Source: Sterolibacterium sp052034445
Lineage (GTDB): Bacteria > Pseudomonadota > Gammaproteobacteria > Burkholderiales > Rhodocyclaceae
NCBI GenBank assembly: GCA_052034445.1
Contig: JBPOIN010000040.1
Coordinates: 1-12,097, forward strand
Length of the DNA stretch: 12,097 nucleotides
Reading direction: 5' to 3'
The notes beneath the pieces were generated by a model that was not told the DNA's origin, ran no database searches, and saw nothing but the letters and a program-made list of their open reading frames with translations. A program made the position numbers and the translations under genes. Below are positions 6,916 through 12,097 of the stretch, one piece after another. Each line of letters begins with the position of its first letter. Position 1 is the first letter of the stretch.

Positions 6916-7377
6916 TCAGGGCGTCAGCAGCGGGTTTTCGAGCTGACCGACGCGGCGTACAAACATCGGGATCGGTCGCCCCGTGGCCAGCGCGATGACG
7001 ACATACGCGACGCGTTGCGGTGCGCCCTTGTCGTTGTAACGGCAGAACGCCTGGGCCATGTTCTGGATGCAGGCAATATCGGTGTTGGCGCGCCAGTCGG
7101 CGGGGAAGTAGCGCTGGATTTCCTGTTCGGTGGACTTGCCGTAATCGCAGCCCTGGTCGCAGATGGTGTTCTGCCAGTGGCCGCCGGGCTTCTTGATTTC
7201 GACGATCCACTGGCCGCCGCCTTTCGACAGGCGCAGGAACATCTCGGTGGGCGCGCCCTGCTTGAGGAATACATAGGTGCCGCTGTCGGACGGGCCGACT
7301 TCGGGCGCGCCGGCAGCCAGCGCCGGTGCGGTGAGTGTCGTGCAGGCAAGAGCGAGAGTGACGAGTCGTTTTTTCAT
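6916..7377 (-). CDS. Secreted hypothetical protein (153 aa, four cysteines)
   Basis: The protein starts with a clear Sec signal peptide (MKKRLVTLALACTTLTAPALAA; cleavage likely after ALA near residue 21-22). The mature 130 residues hold four cysteines in two clusters (NTICDQGC and DIACIQNMAQAFC), suggesting two disulphides in the periplasm. The C-terminal part reads YVVIALATGRPIPMFVRRVG, a buried-strand pattern. I do not recognise the family with certainty; the shape recalls small periplasmic proteins such as invasion-associated locus B or substrate-binding lipocalin-like proteins, but no diagnostic motif is seen. It stands 39 bp before the luciferase-like gene and 139 bp after the molybdenum hydroxylase, inside a cytoplasmic catabolic group, which hints at a role in substrate uptake or handling. 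Confidence 0.8.
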   Translation of the reverse strand: MKKRLVTLALACTTLTAPALAAGAPEVGPSDSGTYVFLKQGAPTEMFLRLSKGGGQWIVEIKKPGGHWQNTICDQGCDYGKSTEQEIQRYFPADWRANTDIACIQNMAQAFCRYNDKGAPQRVAYVVIALATGRPIPMFVRRVGQLENPLLTP

Positions 7378-7483
7378 GGGACGATTCCTGTGGATGGATC
7401 ATCGGCCACGTGGGGACGGGGGCAGGACGCAGTGTTCGTGGCGTCGGCGCAGGTCTTGTCAATGGGCGCGTGGCCATGAGGCA

Positions 7484-7509
7484 ACACCGCCGGCGGTTGC
7501 CGGCGGTGT
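7484..7509. terminator. GC-rich hairpin after molybdenum hydroxylase large-subunit gene
   Basis: CACCGCCGGC (7485-7494) and GCCGGCGGTG (7499-7508) pair perfectly around a GGTT loop, with an additional A-T pair outside. It begins 8 bases past the large-subunit stop. No T-run follows in the direction of transcription, so it is more likely an attenuating or mRNA-protecting 3' hairpin than a full terminator. Confidence 0.55.
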
Positions 7510-7516
7510 GCGGGGC

Positions 7517-9925
7517 TTACCTGGCTTGCTGTAACAACTTCCAGAGGCGATGCGGCGAGGCCGGCGTCTCGTGAATCTTGAGGCCCAGCGGCGCGAAGGC
7601 GTCGTTGATGGCGCACATCAGAACCGCTGGCGTGGTGTGGATCGCGCCTTCGCCGCAGCCCTTGGCGCCGAGCGGTGCGACGGGCGACGGTGTGCACACG
7701 GCGGCCTTCTCGGTCATCGGCACTTCGTGGATGGTCGGCAGCAGGTAATCGACGAAGGTCGTCACCAGCGGCTGGCCTTCGTCGTTATACACATACTCCT
7801 CGAACAATGCCGCGCCGACACCCTGCGCCACGCCGCCCTGAATCTGGCCTTCGACGGTGGCCGGGTTGAGGCGCGTGCCGCAATCATCGACGATGAAGTA
7901 CTTGAGGATGTGGGTACGGCCGGTCTGGCGGTCGATTTCCACCATCGCCACATGGGAGGCATTGGCGGCCGTCAGGTAGCTGCGGCAGCGGCCCTGATCG
8001 TCCGGCATGTTGCGGTTCGGCGCGGTCCACACCGAGGTGGCCTCGGGGCAGGGCTCGACGCCGGGCGGCAGCAGATCGCTGCGGAACAGCATGGTGCCGG
8101 CGATTTCAGCCAGCGTCATGCCGTGTTCCGGCATGGCCTTGAGACGGAAGCGACCGTCCATCAATTCGATCTGGTCGGGCGTGGTCTGCATCAGGCCGGC
8201 GACGACCTGGGAGAATATGCCGCGCAGCTTTTCGCAGGCGCCGAGGATGGCGCCGGTGATCGCCACGCCGAGACGGCTGCCGCCCGGGCCGAAGTGCGGC
8301 GGCGCGACATCGGTCGACGCCATGCTGACCTTGACCATGCTCATGTCCACGCCGAAGTAGTCGGCGACCACTTGCGAGGCGACGGTGTATTGACCCTGGC
8401 CCTGCAGCGCGAAGCCGACGATGACGGTGATGCCGCCGAACACGTCGATGGCGACGCGTGCGCCTTCCGGCACGCCGACGCCGGGCACGCCGACGGCGGA
8501 ATACACGTTCCAGTCGAACACGCCCGGTTCGACGGTGCTGACCACGCCGATGCCAACCAGGCGGCCGGCGGCGCGCGCCGCGGCCTGCTCTGCGCGCAGC
8601 TTCTGGTAGTCGGCCATGTCGAGCAGCTTGTCGAGCACTGCCTCGTAGTTGCCGCTGTCATACTCGTTGCCGCTCGGGATGGTGTAGGGGAACTGCTCGG
8701 GGCGGATGTAGTTCTTGCGCCGCAGCTCGGCCGGGTCCATGCCCAGCTTGCGCGCGGCCATGTCCATCAGCGATTCGAGGACGAAGAAATGCGGTGGGGG
8801 GCCGTAGCCGCGATAGGGATAGGTCGGTGCGCGATTGGTGGCGACGATGGTGGTGTCGTACGACGCGGCCTCGATGCGGTAGGGGCCGGTGAACGCGGCG
8901 ATCGGCTTGGCCACCGAAATCGTGCCGTAGCCTTCGCAGCCGGCGCCCTGGTCGTCGATCAGCTTGACGCGGAAGCCGGTGACGGTGCCGTCGGCCTTGA
9001 CGGCCAGTTCGGCGTCGTAATAACGGTCCCAGGCCTGGCCGCCGCCGGCGAGCAGGTATTCCATGCGGTCTTCGATGTATTTGACCGGGCGGCCGTTGGC
9101 CTTGCGTGACAAGAGTGCGGCGATGTCGGTGCCGCGCGGGCCACCCTTGCCGCCGAAGCCGCCGCCTTGCGGGTGGCTGATCAGCTTGACCTTGTTGGGC
9201 AGCAGGTTGAGCACCGTGGCGCGACCGAGGGCGAAGAAGCGCGGAGCCTGATAGGCGCCGCGACAAGTCAGTTCGTGATTGACGACATCCCAGGTGCAGA
9301 TGCAGCCGAAGGTTTCGGTCGGGTTGGCGCCGCAGCGGTTCCAGCGGAAGCTGTCCTTGATGACGTGGTCGGCCTCGCCGAACAGGCGGTCGACCTCGCC
9401 CCAGACGAATTCCTTCTTCATGATCACGTTGCTGCCGTGCTGCTCGAACACCACCGGCGCATTCGGCGCCAGCGCCACGGCGGGCGTTGGTACGGGGGCC
9501 AGCACTTCGTATTCGACGTTGATCAGTTCGAGCGCATCCTCGGCGAGGTAGCGGCTCTCGGCGGCGACGGCGACCACCGGCTCGCCGACGAAACGCACCT
9601 TGCCAACGGCCATGCAGTAGTTGCCCCAGCCTTCGGGCGCCGTGGTACAGGGATTGCTCCAGGCCTTGACGTCATCGCCGGTGATCACGGCATGTACGCC
9701 GGGCATGGCCGCGGCGGCCGTGGTGTCGATGGCGACGATGCGTGCGTGCGGATGCGGGCTGCGCAGGATCGCCGCATGCAGCATGTTGGGCAGTTTGACG
9801 TTGTCGATGAACTCGGTCTCGCCGGTGACCAGCGACGGGTCTTCGACGCGCTTCACTTCCTTGCCGATGAAGCGCTGCGTGCTGGTCGGCAGCTGGGTGG
9901 GGCAGGTCGGGATTTTGATGGTCAT
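7517..9925 (-). CDS. Molybdenum hydroxylase (xanthine dehydrogenase family), molybdopterin-binding large subunit
   Basis: This 802-residue subunit binds the molybdenum cofactor and would hydroxylate or hydrate a substrate with water as oxygen source. It has the usual N-terminus (RFIGKEVKRVEDPSLVTGE, 18-36), the Mo-cofactor loop GGGFGGK (254-260), PYRGYGPPP (370-378, containing the substrate-pocket Arg372), QGQGQ (508-512) and the presumed catalytic base Glu759 in GCGEG near the C-terminus. Length is typical for the separate large subunits of three-component enzymes. The loop YRGYGPPP is not the AYxCSFR or AYRGAGR loop of CO-dehydrogenase CoxL types, so CO is an unlikely substrate. It starts 15 bases after the small-subunit gene (AAGGG ribosome site). 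In a steroid degrader, a match would be the AtcABC 1-testosterone hydratase/dehydrogenase, but N-heterocycle or aldehyde substrates are also possible. Confidence 0.92.
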   Translation of the reverse strand: MTIKIPTCPTQLPTSTQRFIGKEVKRVEDPSLVTGETEFIDNVKLPNMLHAAILRSPHPHARIVAIDTTAAAAMPGVHAVITGDDVKAWSNPCTTAPEGWGNYCMAVGKVRFVGEPVVAVAAESRYLAEDALELINVEYEVLAPVPTPAVALAPNAPVVFEQHGSNVIMKKEFVWGEVDRLFGEADHVIKDSFRWNRCGANPTETFGCICTWDVVNHELTCRGAYQAPRFFALGRATVLNLLPNKVKLISHPQGGGFGGKGGPRGTDIAALLSRKANGRPVKYIEDRMEYLLAGGGQAWDRYYDAELAVKADGTVTGFRVKLIDDQGAGCEGYGTISVAKPIAAFTGPYRIEAASYDTTIVATNRAPTYPYRGYGPPPHFFVLESLMDMAARKLGMDPAELRRKNYIRPEQFPYTIPSGNEYDSGNYEAVLDKLLDMADYQKLRAEQAAARAAGRLVGIGVVSTVEPGVFDWNVYSAVGVPGVGVPEGARVAIDVFGGITVIVGFALQGQGQYTVASQVVADYFGVDMSMVKVSMASTDVAPPHFGPGGSRLGVAITGAILGACEKLRGIFSQVVAGLMQTTPDQIELMDGRFRLKAMPEHGMTLAEIAGTMLFRSDLLPPGVEPCPEATSVWTAPNRNMPDDQGRCRSYLTAANASHVAMVEIDRQTGRTHILKYFIVDDCGTRLNPATVEGQIQGGVAQGVGAALFEEYVYNDEGQPLVTTFVDYLLPTIHEVPMTEKAAVCTPSPVAPLGAKGCGEGAIHTTPAVLMCAINDAFAPLGLKIHETPASPHRLWKLLQQAR

Positions 9926-9940
9926 GTCCGTTTTCCCTTG

Positions 9941-10435
9941 TCAGGCGTTCTGCGCCGCGCGCATTTTTTCCGCCGCGAGCTTCACCGATTCCATGATGGC
10001 CTGGTAACCCGTGCAACGGCAGAGGTTGCCGCCCAGGGCTTCCTTGATTTCCTCTTCGCTGGGGTTGGGGTTTTCCTTCAGCAGTTCCAGCGTCGTCATC
10101 ATGAAACCCGGCGTGCAGAAACCGCACTGCAGGCCATGCGCCTCGACGAAGGCCTGCTGGATCGGGTGCAGGTGGCCGGTTTCGCGATTGCGCAGACCCT
10201 CGACCGTGGTGACCTGGGCGCCGTCGGCCTGCACCGCGAAGGTCAGGCAGGAGCGCGCCGAAGCGCCGTCGATCAGCACCGTACACACGCCGCAGATGCC
10301 GTGTTCGCAGCCGACGTGGGTGCCGCCGAGATGGAGTTCATGGCGCAGGAAATCGGCCAGCGTCAGGCGCGGTTCGACTTCGCGCTCGTAGCGCGTGCCA
10401 TTGACCGTGACGCAGATGTTTTGCTTTGTCGTCAT
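9941..10435 (-). CDS. Molybdenum hydroxylase small subunit, two [2Fe-2S] clusters
   Basis: A 164-residue electron-transfer subunit. The N-terminal plant-ferredoxin-type cluster is bound by Cys43, Cys48, Cys51 and Cys63 (GCEHGICGVC and SC). The second cluster, in the helical C-terminal domain, is bound by Cys104, Cys107, Cys139 and Cys141 (QCGFCTPG and CRCTGY). All eight ligands are present and spacing is standard, so the protein should be functional. It passes electrons from the molybdenum site of the large subunit to the FAD in the medium subunit. AGAAGG precedes the start. It is 43 bp after the medium-subunit gene and 15 bp before the large-subunit gene, giving the medium-small-large order seen in cox-type operons. 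Confidence 0.95.
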   Translation of the reverse strand: MTTKQNICVTVNGTRYEREVEPRLTLADFLRHELHLGGTHVGCEHGICGVCTVLIDGASARSCLTFAVQADGAQVTTVEGLRNRETGHLHPIQQAFVEAHGLQCGFCTPGFMMTTLELLKENPNPSEEEIKEALGGNLCRCTGYQAIMESVKLAAEKMRAAQNA

Positions 10436-10478
10436 CAGAAGACCTTCTAAATTTGTTGGTGCGGAAAACGGAGCGGCA

Positions 10479-11354
10479 TCAGCTGGCGCGCGCTGCGGCG
10501 TCAGCCAGGCAACGTTCGACCAGCGCGCGGATCAGGCTGCGGCGATAGTCGGCCGAGGCGTGGATACAGGTCATCGGCTCGACCAGCGACTCGGCAGCCA
10601 CGGCGGCGGCTTTGGCGAAGTTCTCGGTCGTCGCGGCCTGACCGGTCAGCGCCTGTTCGGCGGCAGTCAGGCGCACGGCGGTCGGGTTGACGCCGAAGGC
10701 GCCGATCTTCACGTCACTGCAGACGCCCTGGTTCTTGCGCAGCGTGAGGCAGATCCCGGCCAGCGCGAGATCGCCGTTGCGACGTGCTTCCTCGCGGATC
10801 GCCCAGCCGGCGCCGGCGGGCAGGGTCGGGATGCGCACTTCGGTGAGAATTTCGTTGGTTTCGAGGCTGGTCGTCATATAGGTGACGAAGAACTCGCTGG
10901 CCGGAATCAGACGCGTGCCGTCGGGGCCGGCGGCCTTGAATTCCATGTCGAGCACCAGCGCCACGGCCGGGTATTCGGAGGCCGGGTCGGCATGCGCGAA
11001 CGAGCCGCCCACCGAGCCGCGGTTGCGGATCTGGCGGTGGCCGACCAGATGCGTGGCATCGTGGAACAGCGGCTGTTTGGCCTTGATGAGTTCGGATTCG
11101 CCCGCCGCGTGCTTGGTGGCCATGGCGCCGATGGCGATGACGCCCGCTTCTTCGCGGATATAGTTGAGTTCGCTGACCTTGCGCAGGTCGATCAATACCT
11201 CGGGGCGCGCCACACGCAACGCCAGCATGGGAACGAGGCTTTGCCCGCCCGCCAGGATCTTGACGTCAACGCCGTCGTTTTCGAGGGATTGCAACAGCGC
11301 AACGGCTTCGTCGAGCGTCTCCGGGGCACGGTATTCAAAGGATGCCGGTTTCAT
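10479..11354 (-). CDS. Molybdenum hydroxylase medium subunit, FAD-binding
   Basis: A 291-residue subunit with the CO dehydrogenase/XDH-type FAD fold. The two pyrophosphate-binding motifs are present: AGGQSL (35-40) and RNRGSVGGSFAHADPASE (110-127). The C-terminal third (from about residue 175) matches the CO-dehydrogenase flavoprotein C-terminal domain, with EEARRNGDLALAG. It receives electrons from the iron-sulphur subunit and passes them to an external acceptor. The start at 11354 has a moderate GGAAA ribosome site. As the first gene of the group it should lie just downstream of the main promoter, in the 381-bp divergent region. No Mo-cofactor maturation gene (XdhC/CoxI type or CoxD/CoxF type) is visible in the window. 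Confidence 0.93.
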   Translation of the reverse strand: MKPASFEYRAPETLDEAVALLQSLENDGVDVKILAGGQSLVPMLALRVARPEVLIDLRKVSELNYIREEAGVIAIGAMATKHAAGESELIKAKQPLFHDATHLVGHRQIRNRGSVGGSFAHADPASEYPAVALVLDMEFKAAGPDGTRLIPASEFFVTYMTTSLETNEILTEVRIPTLPAGAGWAIREEARRNGDLALAGICLTLRKNQGVCSDVKIGAFGVNPTAVRLTAAEQALTGQAATTENFAKAAAVAAESLVEPMTCIHASADYRRSLIRALVERCLADAAARAS

Positions 11355-11735
11355 TGCGATTTCCAGATGTCGGGAACAGGGGAAAAGACGCCAGCGGTAG
11401 AATCCGCCGATGCCAGTCGCTGCGCGGCTTTACAGCCTGTGCGCAAAGCATAACCTTGACAGTCTAATGACTAACCCTGACCGGAATCAAGCCCCCACGA
11501 ATCGAATCGGGCCTATGAGGTTTCATTTCGGGCCATCTTGGCGCTTGGCTTGCGCAGGGACTTTATTTTGCTGCGCAGAAACGCTAGATTGCCAGCCCAA
11601 ATAGGCTGGGCTATGGATTTGTCTGCTGATTTTTGTTGCATCGATTTGTATGATTTTTGTCTGATTTTTGCCGTGTCGGCCCCTGATCCGGTGCTGACTC
11701 TAGGTTGAACCTGTTTCCTAAGGAGTGAAGTGAAT
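11355..11735. other. Divergent intergenic region (381 bp) with T-rich repeats
   Basis: No gene is evident. Between 11616 and 11670 GATTTTTG occurs three times (11628, 11652, 11663), interleaved with GATTTGTCTG and GATTTGTATG; this could be a regulator site or promoter upstream element for the flavoprotein gene at 11736. AGCCCA/TGGGCT (11594-11612) makes a small hairpin. For the minus-strand group, TTGATT (11490-11485) and TAGACT (11466-11461), 18 bases apart, are a weak promoter candidate, with transcription starting about 100 bases before the first gene. Confidence 0.4.
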
Positions 11736-12097
11736 ATGAGCGGTCCCTTGCATACCCCTTTGTGCGACAAACTCGACATCGAGTACCCCGTCGTCGCCTT
11801 CACCCACTGCAAAGACGTTGCCGTGGCCGTCATCAACGCGGGCGGTTTCGCCGTGCTCGGCGAAGCGATGCATACGCCTGACGAGATCGCCGCCGACATC
11901 AAGTGGATCCGCGACCGCATCGGCGGCAAGAAGTTCGGCATCGACCTGGTACTGCCGGCTTCCGTGCCTGAAGAAAAAACCGTCGAGGAACTGCTGGCGA
12001 TGATCCCGCAGAGCCACCGCGACTTCGAACAAAGCATCAAGAAAAAATACAACGTGCCGGATCCCAAGGTTGCGCCGAACCTGCACCAGTGGGGCGG
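11736..12097 (+). CDS. Nitronate monooxygenase-like flavoprotein (5' part only)
   Basis: The frame is open from 11736 to the window edge (120 complete codons). The N-terminus LCDKLDIEYPVVAFTHC, followed by AVINAGGFAVLG, TPDEIAADIKWIRDRIGGK and KFGIDLVLPAS, is the beta-alpha start of the nitronate monooxygenase/2-nitropropane dioxygenase family (FMN-binding TIM barrel). The usual Q-A-x-M after the first strand is replaced by AFTHC, so it is a divergent subgroup and nitroalkane oxidation is not assured. An excellent ribosome site (TAAGGAG) lies 10 bases upstream. It is divergent from the molybdenum hydroxylase gene group and may be co-regulated with it. Members of this family often occur in acyl-CoA and steroid gene clusters, acting perhaps as NAD(P)H-dependent flavin reductases or enoyl reductases. 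Confidence 0.8.
   Translation, partial: MSGPLHTPLCDKLDIEYPVVAFTHCKDVAVAVINAGGFAVLGEAMHTPDEIAADIKWIRDRIGGKKFGIDLVLPASVPEEKTVEELLAMIPQSHRDFEQSIKKKYNVPDPKVAPNLHQWG

Noticed and set aside
11456..11461. Perfect TTGACA -35 element on the plus strand
   Set aside because: No acceptable -10 element lies 16-18 bases downstream.

Overview
The window looks like high-GC proteobacterial chromosome, most likely betaproteobacterial. I infer this from codon usage, the gene families, and a REP-like repeat with the ATTCCC-N8-GGGAAT core that is common in such genomes. The set of genes (a FadA5-like steroid thiolase, 17-beta-HSD4-like SDR, MaoC hydratase, CaiB/BaiF CoA-transferase, luciferase-like monooxygenase and a three-subunit molybdenum hydroxylase) recalls steroid-degrading Rhodocyclales such as Sterolibacterium. 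That genus-level link is inference and was not tested.

Left end (1-871): the edge of a chromosomal integron with lower GC. From right to left it holds a decayed integrase gene (intI remnant, + strand, 635-871), an attI-like junction (core at 520-526), a complete 400-bp gene cassette (126-525) ending in a well-formed attC site (120-186), and the start of a second cassette that encodes a secreted protein (1-116, - strand). The cassette array reads leftward, away from intI, which is the usual integron layout. The gene in the first cassette (215-532, + strand) runs against the array.

Transition (872-1590): about 260 bp with nothing recognisable, then a small two-helix membrane protein gene (- strand), and a strong bidirectional hairpin terminator (1511-1547) that closes the large catabolic gene group.

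Catabolic gene group (1592-11354, all on the - strand, so transcription runs from high to low coordinates): molybdenum hydroxylase medium (FAD), small (2Fe-2S) and large (Mo) subunits; a small secreted protein; a luciferase-like oxidoreductase; a CaiB/BaiF CoA-transferase; an SDR dehydrogenase; a MaoC hydratase; and a FadA5-like thiolase. Most genes are separated by 15-60 bp. Wider gaps with hairpins (7378-7516, 4312-4482, 2768-2924) suggest internal processing or extra promoters. Together they fit activation of a carboxylate to a CoA ester, hydration, 3-hydroxyacyl-CoA oxidation and thiolysis (a beta-oxidation module). The molybdenum hydroxylase and flavin monooxygenase would add redox or hydroxylation steps on the ring or side chain of the substrate.

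Right end (11355-12097): a 381-bp divergent intergenic region with T-rich repeats, then the 5' part of a nitronate monooxygenase-like flavoprotein gene on the + strand that runs off the window.
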